Source: DASZHC01 sp035938215 (GTDB lineage: Bacteria > Verrucomicrobiota > Verrucomicrobiia > Chthoniobacterales > JAFAMB01). Taken from it: 11,542 nucleotides of DNA. The position numbers were made by a program, and so were the translations under genes. Positions 1 through 6,976 of the stretch are shown here, piece by piece. The stretch's first letter is position 1. Each line of letters begins with the position of its first letter. The notes under the pieces were generated by a model. That model worked only from the letters and a program-made list of their open reading frames with translations. It made no database searches and was not told the DNA's origin. The DNA is taken from the NCBI GenBank assembly GCA_035938215.1, contig DASZHC010000157.1, positions 1-11,542 on the forward strand. The letters run 5' to 3'.

Positions 1-1
1 G

Positions 2-367
2 CAATACCTGCGTGAATGGGGCAATAACTGGCTGAAAGATGCTCCGCAGCGTCTGGTGTACTACGACAGGTTTCAGTCCGACCTTTTTCCCGAAAAGCGG
101 AAGATTGTCTTCCTCAGCCAGATTCTACCAACTCGCGATACCGTTGGCTACGAACAAATAAGCAATCTGGTCGTCAAAAAACTCAACGGACGCGAAATTT
201 TGAATCTCGACCAATTTGCCCAAGCGGCAGCTCATCCGGCTGCAGGCTATCATAAAATTGAGTTTGAGGATGATCCGCATCAGATCTCCCTGGATGCCGG
301 TCAGGTCGACCAAGACGCGGCGGAGTTGCAAAAGATTTATTCATTGCCGGCCTTGCAACGTCTCTAA
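2..367 (+). CDS. Deg/HtrA-type S1C serine protease, C-terminal fragment
   Basis: The reading frame is open from the window edge (frame beginning at base 2) to a TAA at 365-367, giving 121 residues of a protein that starts outside the window. A GTG at 56 is internal and is not taken as the start. The segment reading IVFLSQILPTRDTVGYEQIS, then a KKLNGREILNLDQF stretch and a final hydrophobic tail, resembles the second PDZ-like domain and C-terminal tail of Deg proteases related to plant DEG2/DEG9. In that family this region follows the trypsin-like domain and PDZ1 and serves in oligomerisation and gating, not catalysis. The catalytic triad would lie upstream and cannot be checked. The HAD phosphatase gene begins 23 bases later on the same strand, so co-transcription is likely. 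The family call rests on remembered similarity and is moderately sure. Confidence 0.7.
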   Translation, partial: QYLREWGNNWLKDAPQRLVYYDRFQSDLFPEKRKIVFLSQILPTRDTVGYEQISNLVVKKLNGREILNLDQFAQAAAHPAAGYHKIEFEDDPHQISLDAGQVDQDAAELQKIYSLPALQRL

Positions 368-390
368 GATTTCATCGAATCTTTAATCCC

Positions 391-1068
391 ATGCCGGCTA
401 GCAAAATCGGAGCGATTTTTGATTGGGACGGAGTGATTGTCGACTCTTCTTCCCTCCATCAGAAGAGCTGGGAACGATTGGCAGCAGAAACAGGATTTGC
501 ATTGCCGCCCGATCACTTCAAAAGGGGATTTGGAATGAAGAATACCTTCATCATTCCGAAGATTTTGAAGTGGGCGGAGGCTCCGGAGGAAGTCCACCGG
601 CTTTCCCTTCGAAAGGAAGAATTGTACCGGAAGCTTGTTGTTGAACATGGAATTGAACCGCTAGCCGGCGTCGGTCCATGGCTCGATGAGTTGAAACGCT
701 ACGGAATACCTTGCGCTATCGGTTCCTCGACCGAGCGCCTTAACATAGACACAATCCTGAATGTTCTCGGCATCGGAGCGTATTTTTCAGCGATCGTTTC
801 GGCTGAGGATGTCTCTCACGGTAAGCCGGATCCTGAGGTCTTTCTGACCGCGGCGCAACGCATTAAGCGCAATCCCGTTCATTGTGTCGTGTTTGAAGAC
901 GCTCTTGTTGGAATCGAAGCGGCGCATCGTGGAGGAATGAAAGTCGTTGGTGTCGCGACAACCAACCCTATTGAGAAAATCGCTGCCGCCGACCTGGCGG
1001 TATATCGACTGGATGAACTTAGCGTGGATAAGCTGACAGCGTTGATCGAGCCGGGCGATTGCAGATAG
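391..1068 (+). CDS. HAD-superfamily hydrolase, beta-phosphoglucomutase/phosphatase-like
   Basis: This 225-residue cytoplasmic protein has all four HAD motifs. Motif I is DWDGVIVDS, with nucleophile D11 and acid/base D13. Motif II is GSST around S112-S113. Motif III is KPDP with K145. Motif IV is the ED pair at E169-D170. Residues of about 20 to 90 form a helical C1 cap inserted after motif I, as in beta-phosphoglucomutase and phosphoglycolate phosphatase relatives. These enzymes form an aspartyl-phosphate intermediate and act on small phosphorylated metabolites; the substrate cannot be told from the sequence. The start ATG at 391 lacks a clear Shine-Dalgarno sequence but is the first start in frame before motif I. 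It follows the protease gene by 23 bases and is convergent with the kinase-like gene, with 23 bases between their stops. Superfamily is sure; exact activity is open. Confidence 0.9.
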   Translation: MPASKIGAIFDWDGVIVDSSSLHQKSWERLAAETGFALPPDHFKRGFGMKNTFIIPKILKWAEAPEEVHRLSLRKEELYRKLVVEHGIEPLAGVGPWLDELKRYGIPCAIGSSTERLNIDTILNVLGIGAYFSAIVSAEDVSHGKPDPEVFLTAAQRIKRNPVHCVVFEDALVGIEAAHRGGMKVVGVATTNPIEKIAAADLAVYRLDELSVDKLTALIEPGDCR

Positions 1069-1091
1069 GGCCGCAAGTCCGAGCCGTACAG

Positions 1092-1814
1092 CTAACAGAT
1101 CGACCCCGGGTCGCTGAGTTGCACCGCGGGGAAATATAAGGAGAGAGTAAATTCCTCGCCTTTCCGGCTTGAAGAAACCTCTACCTCGCGGCTGACCCGC
1201 GCCATGACGATTGAAGCCCGGTCGCGAAGATCCGAAGGGGGATTGAATTTCGATCGGTAGAAAATGCGGATTCTTGCCCCCTCGCGCTCCCATCCCAGAG
1301 ATATCTGCCCAGAAGCAATTCTCAGGTGACTGACGTCCATCGCAGCAAGAGCCAGAAATCTACGCAGGAATTCGCCTCGCACCACCGAAACACCTGTTGG
1401 ACCATCGTCTTCAGCCTCCGCAAATTCCAATCGCACGGAGCGCGGCAAAAGCATCGACGCCATTTTCGATGCTTCCCGGATTAACTCAGACGGTTTTACA
1501 AACTCTTCGGCGGTCTCGGGTGGCTGCAAAAGATCACTGACCATTATCAGAACATCCCGGGAATGCTCGGCGCTTTCCCGAATTAATCCCAGGCTCTCCT
1601 CCAAACCAGGATCATTGACCCCGGAACGGAGGTGGTAGTCGCTCAGCGAATTGATTCCAGAAATAGAATTGCCAAGGTCGTGAATCACCCGACGCAGGAT
1701 AAACTCGAGATAAACTCGATAAAACGCCCCTAACGCCTCAGAGGTCGACAGTTGATTCTGTTCAACCGTCAGAGGCGGATCAACGCCGGACCTGGAAAGC
1801 TCGCTGTCAGTCAC
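1092..1814 (-). CDS. Histidine-kinase-like protein with degenerate ATPase domain (possible phosphotransfer protein)
   Basis: This 240-residue protein begins with GTG at 1814. Its first 30 residues look disordered. From about 31 to 105 it resembles a histidine-kinase dimerisation helix pair, with an H-box reading VIHDLGNSISGIN in which H45 is the expected phospho-acceptor. The rest (about 110 to 235) has the strand and helix rhythm of a HATPase domain, ending in EFTLSLYFPA. However, no DxGxG and no GxGxG motif can be found, and the N-box asparagine is not evident. It therefore probably cannot bind ATP in the usual way. Proteins of this build, such as ChpT in Alphaproteobacteria, relay phosphate between receivers; homology to ChpT itself is not claimed. 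No transmembrane segment is seen, so it is probably cytosolic. It overlaps the upstream small gene by GTGA and is divergent from an NtrC-type regulator, a plausible partner. Confidence 0.7.
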   Translation of the reverse strand: MTDSELSRSGVDPPLTVEQNQLSTSEALGAFYRVYLEFILRRVIHDLGNSISGINSLSDYHLRSGVNDPGLEESLGLIRESAEHSRDVLIMVSDLLQPPETAEEFVKPSELIREASKMASMLLPRSVRLEFAEAEDDGPTGVSVVRGEFLRRFLALAAMDVSHLRIASGQISLGWEREGARIRIFYRSKFNPPSDLRDRASIVMARVSREVEVSSSRKGEEFTLSLYFPAVQLSDPGSIC

Positions 1815-2029
1815 TTTTTCTCAAATGAGTCCAGAAGCTTGCCGGCAACATCAAGTAATATTTCATAACTTGGATAACTAGGATCTGAAATAAAGTCACG
1901 AATTCGCTCTGCTGTAATTTCCATGGATTTATCCGGCCTAGTGTCAGACTGGCTCAAATCCGAATTTCGACGCGGATTTTCCTCCGGGGTATCCTGGTCT
2001 TCATTCTTCGGGCAATTCTCTGGGTCCAA
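1811..2029 (-). CDS. Small hypothetical protein coupled to the kinase-like gene
   Basis: I do not recognise this protein of 72 residues. The first half is acidic and polar (rich in D, E, N, S and P) and looks disordered. The second half, from MEITAERIRDF onward, looks like one or two amphipathic helices. There is no signal peptide, membrane segment or metal motif. The TTG at 2029 is chosen because an AGAGG Shine-Dalgarno (2040-2036) sits 6 bases before it. The longer TTG at 2035 would abut that site directly. An ATG at 1924 would give only 37 residues. Its TGA at 1811-1813 overlaps the GTG of the next gene as GTGA, the usual sign of translational coupling, so it probably works with the kinase-like protein. 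Coding status rests on this overlap and the ribosome site. Confidence 0.6.
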   Translation of the reverse strand: MDPENCPKNEDQDTPEENPRRNSDLSQSDTRPDKSMEITAERIRDFISDPSYPSYEILLDVAGKLLDSFEKK

Positions 2030-2035
2030 AACCAA

Positions 2036-2040
2036 CCTCT
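2036..2040 (-). promoter_or_regulatory. Ribosome binding site deciding the TTG start of the small gene
   Basis: On the minus strand AGAGG ends 6 bases before the TTG at 2029, a normal spacing. It directly touches the alternative TTG at 2035, which argues against the longer start. Confidence 0.5.
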
Positions 2041-2256
2041 TCTAAGTATCGACCGGATATTAGCGAAGTTTAACAAAGAAGTATGCTTCAAAAGCTCAAA
2101 ATGTAAGGTTTCCGGGACAACGGAGAATCGCGTTTCCTTTGGGGAGTCTTTGCGTTTTACGCGTAATTTCCCAAAAAATATTGCGGCTTTTGAGGTTCCC
2201 TCTTATTCTTTGCTGGCGATCTCAGAGTCTTTGTACTAGCTGGAATTTCTTATCGA
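2036..2256. other. Divergent intergenic region between the kinase-like unit and the NtrC-type regulator
   Basis: This 221-base AT-richer spacer must hold promoters for both directions. I see no convincing sigma-70 or sigma-54 promoter. Near misses are listed among the rejected items. A short GCG-TTTT-CGC-like palindrome lies near 2151-2162. No ORF of note is present. Confidence 0.4.
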
Positions 2257-3666
2257 ATGGCTATCGAAAAGGTAATCGTCATCGACGATGAACCCATTAT
2301 CAGGAGGTCGCTTGAACTGCAGCTTCGCCAAAAAAGGCTCTCAGTAACGCTCTGCTCAACGATCGCTGAGACGGAAAAATACATCGCGAAAGACTCTTTC
2401 GACCTGATGTTCGTGGATGTCCGACTGCCGGACGGAGATGGGACAGACCTGTTAAATCGCCTGGCCCCGCGACCTGAGAAGCCGCTGATGGTGGTGATGA
2501 CTGGCTACGGCACGATCGAATCAGCCGTGAGCTGCATCCGTGCCGGAGCGTTCGACTATATTATTAAGCCTTTCTCTGCGAGCCAGATAGATGTCATTTT
2601 ACGCAAAGCGGATAGCTTCAATCAGGCGCTTCGCATCAGCCAGATTTTAGCCCGTGAATCGATCGATGCGGCATCGTTACTGGGTGAAACCCAGCCGGTT
2701 CAGCAGATGCGCCAAATGATTCAAAAGGTTGCTCCCACCGAAGCCACAGTTCTCATTACCGGAGAAAACGGAACCGGCAAGGAGCTGGTTGCTACGGAAA
2801 TCTTTCGTGCAAGCGCTCGTGCGCAACTCCCGTTTATCAAGGTCAATTGCGCCGCGATCTCAGAGACCTTGATTGAAAGTGAATTTTTTGGGCACGAGCG
2901 AGGCGCGTTCACCGGAGCTACCGAGAAGCGTGAGGGACGCTTCGAACTCGCAAATAATGGAACCATTTTATTGGATGAAATAAGTGAGATCTCTTTGAAG
3001 CTGCAGGCAAAGCTTCTCCGTGTTCTGCAAGAGCGGGAGTTTGAACGTGTTGGCGGCAACCGCACAATCAAGGTCAACGTGCGTGTACTGGCCACCACCA
3101 ACCGTGATCTGCAGAAATCTGTTGAGCGGCAGGAATTCCGCCAGGATCTTTATTACCGCCTGAACGTTTTTCCGATTGTGGTACCGCCGTTGAGGAAACG
3201 AAAGGAAGACCTGCCCAACCTGGCTCGCTCGTTCCTGCATCGGATTGCCAGACGGACGGGTGCCCAGCCGCCGGTCTTGAGTTCAGCCGCTGTGAAAATT
3301 CTGACTGCGTACGAGTGGCCTGGAAACGTTCGAGAGCTTCAGAATGTCATGGAAAGAGCTGTCATTCTGACCGAGCCGGGACAAGAGATAACCCCTCACC
3401 TCCTGGAACCGATGTTTCCAGTGGAGCTGTTGGACCAGTCCTGGTCCGAAGAGGAAGTTCCGACAGCTGTGCGGAGCGGCGCGGATCTTATTTTTCCGGA
3501 GAAAATCGTTCCGCTTGCCGAGATTGAGCGAGAATATATTCTGCACGCCCTGCGCAAAGCGAACGGAAATCGGACGCAGACCGCCCAGATGCTTGGAATT
3601 AGTATTCGAACCTTGAGGAATAAACTCCACGAATTGAAGCTCGAAAGCGGCCCAGCTCCTCCATGA
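2257..3666 (+). CDS. NtrC-family sigma-54-dependent response regulator
   Basis: This 469-residue transcription activator has three domains in order. The receiver (about 1-120) has the acidic pair D10-D11, phospho-acceptor D54, T82 and K104. The AAA+ sigma-54 interaction domain (about 140-370) has Walker A GENGTGKE (169-176), an intact GAFTGA loop (216-221) that contacts sigma-54, and Walker B ending in D240-E241. The Fis-type helix-turn-helix lies at about 425-462, containing NRTQTAQMLGISIRTLRNKL. All residues needed for phosphorylation, ATP hydrolysis and sigma-54 contact are visible, so it should be a working enhancer-binding activator. No full sensor kinase lies beside it; the only related neighbour is the divergent degenerate kinase-like gene, 221 bases away. 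The start is the first ATG before the receiver's first strand; a weak GGAA lies 11 bases upstream. Its target genes cannot be read from this window. Confidence 0.96.
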   Translation: MAIEKVIVIDDEPIIRRSLELQLRQKRLSVTLCSTIAETEKYIAKDSFDLMFVDVRLPDGDGTDLLNRLAPRPEKPLMVVMTGYGTIESAVSCIRAGAFDYIIKPFSASQIDVILRKADSFNQALRISQILARESIDAASLLGETQPVQQMRQMIQKVAPTEATVLITGENGTGKELVATEIFRASARAQLPFIKVNCAAISETLIESEFFGHERGAFTGATEKREGRFELANNGTILLDEISEISLKLQAKLLRVLQEREFERVGGNRTIKVNVRVLATTNRDLQKSVERQEFRQDLYYRLNVFPIVVPPLRKRKEDLPNLARSFLHRIARRTGAQPPVLSSAAVKILTAYEWPGNVRELQNVMERAVILTEPGQEITPHLLEPMFPVELLDQSWSEEEVPTAVRSGADLIFPEKIVPLAEIEREYILHALRKANGNRTQTAQMLGISIRTLRNKLHELKLESGPAPP

Positions 3667-3677
3667 GTTGCCTCCAG

Positions 3678-3711
3678 CTAGTGTCCTGTCCCCGAAATAG
3701 CGTGTCTTTCG
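3678..3711 (+). repeat. Left terminal inverted repeat of the palindromic element
   Basis: This arm contains TAGTGTCCTGTCCCCGAAAT and continues to TCTTTCG. It pairs with the right arm with 31 of 34 matches. Confidence 0.88.
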
Positions 3712-3721
3712 CCGCAGGTCA

Positions 3722-3855
3722 GTTGGCTGTTTTTCAAGGCGCGAGCGACGAGCATCCCGCCCCATTTTTGTTCTCCTGCTTGATCTGGGGCTTCCGTAGC
3801 CGGAACAAAAATGGAGCGGGACGTGAGGAGCGAGCAACGCGGAAAAACAGCCAAC
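3722..3855. repeat. Internal hairpin A of the palindromic element
   Basis: GTTGGCTGTTTTT at 3722-3734 is the exact complement of 3843-3855. The upper stem at 3755-3772 pairs with 3804-3821 with one mismatch around a loop of about 31 bases. The middle section pairs poorly and would bulge. Confidence 0.75.
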
Positions 3856-3872
3856 CGGCCGCGGCCCAGAGG

Positions 3873-3975
3873 GTTGCGATGAAAATGGGCCGGCGGCCGC
3901 GTTGCTCGTCGGTTACGTATCGATTTAGATATGCGCCCTCCTCGCGCCTTGCCGGCGGCCCATTTTGATCGCAAC
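3873..3975. repeat. Internal hairpin B of the palindromic element
   Basis: GTTGCGAT-G-AAAATGGGCCG at 3873-3892 pairs with 3956-3975 with a single mismatch. The last base of the right arm touches the inner end of the right terminal repeat. Confidence 0.75.
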
Positions 3976-4008
3976 GAAAGGCATGTTATTTCGGGGACAG
4001 GACACTAG
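3975..4008 (-). repeat. Right terminal inverted repeat of the palindromic element
   Basis: This is the reverse complement of the left arm with three mismatches, ending GGGGACAGGACACTAG. Confidence 0.88.
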
Positions 4009-4146
4009 GCACATATCGTCTTCGGCTGCTCAGGAGCGCTCATACTGTTCTGCGTAGTCACCTTCATCTCTACCGTAGCGAAGCTAAGCTACCCTCATCC
4101 GTGAAATCTCTGGGCCAAATCGCTTGACCCTTCGACAGACCGATTC
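4009..4146. other. Non-coding spacer before fabG
   Basis: These 138 bases hold no supported gene. A short GTAGC/GCTAC inverted pair lies near 4075-4095. A TTGACC at 4124 resembles a -35 box, but the matching -10 position would fall on the fabG start codon, so no promoter is called. Confidence 0.4.
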
Positions 4147-4905
4147 ATGATCGATTTGATGAATCGATTTACGGACCAAGTGGCGGTTGTAACCGGGGCC
4201 GGAAGAGGACTTGGGAGAGCCGTGGCCCTTCGTCTTGCTAACGAAGGTGCAAGGGTTGCCGTTATTAGCCGAACGGAGGCGAATTCGCAGTCAGCGGCCA
4301 ACGAAATCAACGCTTTGCGAGCTGGCAGCGCCATCCCTTATTCGGTGGATGTCTCAAACGGAGAGGCGGTTGCGGATCTTTGTTCGCGAATCGTCAAAGA
4401 ATTCGGAAAAGTGAGCGTACTCGTCAATAACGCAGGTGTAACGCGCGACCGGTTGAGTATGCGCATGTCGGAAGAGGATTGGGACGTTGTTCTGGACACA
4501 AATCTAAAGGGAGCATTTCATTTCATTCAAAATTTGCAGCGACCGATGATGAAGCAATCGTATGGCCGCATTGTGAATATCAGTTCGGTCAGCGGCCTGA
4601 TCGGGCAGGCTGGTCAGACAAACTACGCGGCGAGCAAAGCGGGTCTGATTGGATTGACCAAGGCTTTGGCTCGAGAAGTGGCAGGGAGGAATGTAACTGT
4701 GAATGCAGTGGCACCAGGATTCATCGCCACGGACATGACGAGTCAACTGCCTGAAGCGGTCAAAGCTCATATTCTTCCGCTGATTCCGCTCAACAGGTTT
4801 GGCGACTGTGAAGACGTCGCCGCGGCGGTTGCGTTTATAGCAAGTCCCGAAGCCAGGTATATAACCGGCCACGTCTTGACGGTGGACGGGGGCATGGCCA
4901 TGTAG
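4147..4905 (+). CDS. fabG: 3-oxoacyl-ACP reductase FabG-type short-chain dehydrogenase
   Basis: This 252-residue cytosolic enzyme has the classical SDR pattern. TGAGRGLG at 16-23 binds NADP(H), with R42 after the second strand favouring NADPH. NNAG lies at 94-97. The catalytic tetrad is N119, S147, Y160 and K164 (in YAASK). VAPGFIATDM follows, and the protein ends in TGHVLTVDGGMAM. FabG reduces 3-oxoacyl-ACP to 3-hydroxyacyl-ACP in fatty acid elongation; the closeness of the last third to known FabG proteins supports this over other SDR roles. No fabD, fabF or acpP adjoins it, so it may be a stand-alone or secondary copy. The ATG at 4147 has no clear Shine-Dalgarno; the ATG at 4159 would drop four residues and is equally possible. 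The next gene is convergent. Confidence 0.88.
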   Translation: MIDLMNRFTDQVAVVTGAGRGLGRAVALRLANEGARVAVISRTEANSQSAANEINALRAGSAIPYSVDVSNGEAVADLCSRIVKEFGKVSVLVNNAGVTRDRLSMRMSEEDWDVVLDTNLKGAFHFIQNLQRPMMKQSYGRIVNISSVSGLIGQAGQTNYAASKAGLIGLTKALAREVAGRNVTVNAVAPGFIATDMTSQLPEAVKAHILPLIPLNRFGDCEDVAAAVAFIASPEARYITGHVLTVDGGMAM

Positions 4906-4983
4906 GGGAGGAAGGCGGCAGAATACAGAAGTCAGGAGGCGGAAGCGGGAAGTAACGGTCTCAGCGACATCGGTGTGCCCAGT

Positions 4984-5895
4984 TTAATAGAGCATTGCCT
5001 CCGCGGGGGGATCGACCGACTCAACTTTGTCCGCTTTCATGACGACTTGCGTCCGATCTCCGCTCTGGGTGAACGTCGCTTTTCCGGTGACTCTGATCCA
5101 TCCCATTTCGGAGGCATTGACCTGCCCGGCCGGCTCAACCGGAAGGGCTACAGGTCGGGCGTCCGCTGCGCAGCAAACAATAAACATCCGAACCAGCTTG
5201 AATCGTTTCGTGTCCGTGCCCGGCAAGTACTGCCCGATCACCTCAATCGTTTTGCCGCCAACGATCTTCCGAAGGCCCTCCTCTTGTTCAGCATAAAGCA
5301 AGTCGGTCACTTCTAACGCAACATTCCCATCCGGCGCTTTCGGAAGATACTGTGCGCTTCCGTCACCACTATCCGGCACGGCGGGGTTCGCCGAATCATT
5401 ATTTGCAGACGCGGGAGGGGTATCCTGCGGAAGCGGTTCCGAAACGGCCGCATCCTTCTCTGCACCTAACGCTTCCGAGGGGATGGCCTGGCTTGCCTGC
5501 GTTCCGCTTCCGACAGCGTTCGCGCGCACCGGCAATTTTGTAATATCCTGAACGAAACCTCGATTTAAGACCGCTTGCTGATCGTAGCTGTCTTTTGAAA
5601 GTGCGACCCCTACAACCAAAGGCGCAAATAAAACGAGGATCGCAATCACACTGCGGAAAGGGTTCGTAGCATTCTCATGAACGCACTCTCCTTCTACGCA
5701 ACATCGCGCACTTGGCTTTGCGGCGGCGTACACAAGACCTATCACGCAGAAGATTATACCCGCCACAAGCGTAAACGGCCGAAACTGCGGATGGAGATAC
5801 TGATCGACTCTGCCAGTGAAGAAAAAATCGAGCAGTACAATCCCTATTCCGACAAGCGTCAACCCATTTAGAAGGCTAGAGGCCTTGGCTCGCAT
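4984..5895 (-). CDS. TIGR03943/DUF1980 (YcgQ-like) membrane protein, permease partner
   Basis: This 303-residue protein has membrane segments at about 8-26, 41-58 and 82-100. Between the second and third is a Cys-rich stretch, RCCVEGECVH (64-73). A long Pro/Ala/Ser/Asp-rich linker (about 118-195) follows, then a soluble C-terminal domain with the family's CCAADA signature (C241, C242). In the YcgQ/YcgR family this protein occurs beside a permease and is thought to be its subunit; the substrate is not established. Its start overlaps the end of the permease gene by 20 bases and has no Shine-Dalgarno, so it is probably translated by coupling. The linker and Cys-rich segment look unusually elaborate. 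The family call is firm; metal or thiol handling suggested by the cysteines is inference. Confidence 0.85.
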   Translation of the reverse strand: MRAKASSLLNGLTLVGIGIVLLDFFFTGRVDQYLHPQFRPFTLVAGIIFCVIGLVYAAAKPSARCCVEGECVHENATNPFRSVIAILVLFAPLVVGVALSKDSYDQQAVLNRGFVQDITKLPVRANAVGSGTQASQAIPSEALGAEKDAAVSEPLPQDTPPASANNDSANPAVPDSGDGSAQYLPKAPDGNVALEVTDLLYAEQEEGLRKIVGGKTIEVIGQYLPGTDTKRFKLVRMFIVCCAADARPVALPVEPAGQVNASEMGWIRVTGKATFTQSGDRTQVVMKADKVESVDPPAEAMLY

Positions 5896-6838
5896 ACAAA
5901 AGGATAAGAAAACGACTGGAGATTATTCCGATCGCTATGAAAAGTCCAATTCCAAGGCAGACCACAAAACGCTTTTTGAATAAGACGCTGTAAAGAAAGA
6001 ACAGTTTCAGATCAAACATCGGGCCGAAGACCATAAAGGCCATCCGCGCAAAAAGCGGAAAGCTGACGAAGGTCGCGGCGATAAAGGCGTCCGACGTACT
6101 GCAAAGCGTCAGGACCATTGCGATCGCCATCATTGCAATCGTGGAGAGAGTCGGATCCAGCGCCAATGGCAGAATTATCTGCTGATCGACGGCGGTGTTG
6201 AACGTTGCCGCCACCGCGGCGCCTATCATAAAATAGATCGCTGTGTCGATGAAATCATCGCAAGTCATTCGGATTGCGGCAACGAGCTTTTGAGCAAAGC
6301 TGGATTCTAAATCATTTGAGGTCGCGTCAGGCAACGGGCCGATCTGAAAAGCAAGACGTTTGCGAGATGTAATTTTTACTGCTCCCTCGCGCAAAATCTC
6401 TTTCGGACTCAAATGGCCCACTGACAAGCCGGCGAGCACAGCCATCAGATAGCCGAATCCGAGTCGTATTCCCATATTGAACCATGGCGCCTGACTTCGG
6501 AAAGCTGCGAAAGTACTGAAGGCGACGATCGGATTCACTATCGGCGAAGCCAGCATAAAGGTAACTCCGCACGAAACCGGCAACCCTTTGTTAATAAGCC
6601 TCCGGACAACGGGCACGATGCCGCACTCGCAGACGGGAAAGCATAGGCCAAGCAACCCGCTCACAAGGGTAGCGAGGAATCCGTTTTTCGGTAAAAGGCC
6701 CGTAATAATCCTCGAAGGAACAAAAGCGGCGATTGCCCCAGAAACCAGCGAACCCACAAGGACAAACGGCAATCCCTCAAACGCCAGCGCCAGAAACGAA
6801 TAGAGAAAGTTCTGCCAGGAAAATGTGAACCAGCTCAT
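5876..6838 (-). CDS. YcgR/ArsP_1-type (DUF318) permease
   Basis: This 320-residue integral membrane protein has about eight hydrophobic segments and the family hallmark motifs. These are CECGIVPVVRRLINKGLP from residue 70 (C70, C72) and FMLASPIVNP at 94-103; the second half repeats a similar fold, with SFPLFARMAF and FGPMFDLK near 251-277. The PF03773 family includes ArsP, which exports trivalent organoarsenicals, and the YcgR group, which is paired with DUF1980 proteins as here. The pairing favours the YcgR group; the substrate is unknown. The ATG at 6838 is supported by GAAGG at 6850-6846, seven bases upstream. The partner gene overlaps its last 20 bases, so the two form one transcript. Confidence 0.9.
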   Translation of the reverse strand: MSWFTFSWQNFLYSFLALAFEGLPFVLVGSLVSGAIAAFVPSRIITGLLPKNGFLATLVSGLLGLCFPVCECGIVPVVRRLINKGLPVSCGVTFMLASPIVNPIVAFSTFAAFRSQAPWFNMGIRLGFGYLMAVLAGLSVGHLSPKEILREGAVKITSRKRLAFQIGPLPDATSNDLESSFAQKLVAAIRMTCDDFIDTAIYFMIGAAVAATFNTAVDQQIILPLALDPTLSTIAMMAIAMVLTLCSTSDAFIAATFVSFPLFARMAFMVFGPMFDLKLFFLYSVLFKKRFVVCLGIGLFIAIGIISSRFLILLYASQGL

Positions 6839-6845
6839 TAAGTCG

Positions 6846-6850
6846 CCTTC
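6846..6850 (-). promoter_or_regulatory. Ribosome binding site of the permease gene
   Basis: GAAGG on the minus strand ends seven bases before the ATG at 6838 and confirms that start. Confidence 0.6.
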
Positions 6851-6976
6851 AGACTTGATCCAGCGGATTCGCGTTTGCCCGGTCCGATCTTGCTCTACCG
6901 AGAATCGCGCCTAGCACAATAAGGAAAATGTTCGCATTGTTCAAAACTCCTTTGCAAGTTTGTGAGAAGTTCACAT

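Larger units (their letters stand above)
3678..4008. repeat. 331-bp palindromic, MITE-like element with terminal inverted repeats and two internal hairpins
   Basis: The element begins and ends with arms that pair over 34 bases with 3 mismatches (3678-3711 against 3975-4008), the outer 22 being perfect. Inside are two hairpins. Hairpin A has a perfect 13-bp base (3722-3734 with 3843-3855) and an upper stem of 17/18 matches (3755-3772 with 3804-3821). Hairpin B has 19/20 matches (3873-3892 with 3956-3975). No transposase is encoded; the ORFs crossing it on both strands are by-products of the palindromes. CTAG occurs at both ends, but since CTAG is its own complement it may be a target duplication or simply the last bases of the repeat. 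It starts 11 bases after the NtrC-type gene stop. This architecture fits a non-autonomous mobile element or a large REP/BIME-type unit; which one is inference. Confidence 0.85.

Noticed and set aside
1101..1113. CGACCC-C-GGGTCG palindrome as a terminator between the HAD and kinase-like genes
   Set aside because: The 6-bp stem has a one-base centre and no T-tract, and it lies in the coding end of the kinase-like gene.
787..1293. Minus-strand frame of 168 codons across the HAD/kinase-like junction
   Set aside because: It overlaps two well-supported genes in other frames and has no family-like motifs.
2141..2153. Possible sigma-54 promoter upstream of the NtrC-type gene (GGGG ... TTTGC)
   Set aside because: The GG to GC spacing is 9 rather than the required 10 bases, and the surrounding consensus is poor.
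2186..2199. GG-N10-GC on the minus strand, a possible sigma-54 promoter for the small gene and kinase-like unit
   Set aside because: Spacing is right, but only the minimal dinucleotides match and the -12 region reads AAGC instead of TTGC. This is expected by chance.
3663..3974. Open frames of about 100 codons on both strands across the palindromic element
   Set aside because: They follow the inverted repeats, show no protein-like pattern or family motif, and are a by-product of GC-rich palindromic sequence.
4007..4070. Short minus-strand ORF (MKVTTQNSMSAPEQPKTICA) ending in the element's TAG
   Set aside because: It has only 20 codons, no clear ribosome site and no recognisable motif, and its stop is formed by the repeat end.
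4906..4983. Purine-rich GGAGGAAGGCGG... stretch after fabG as a repeat array
   Set aside because: Units are not regular enough to define a period, and no second copy was found in the window.
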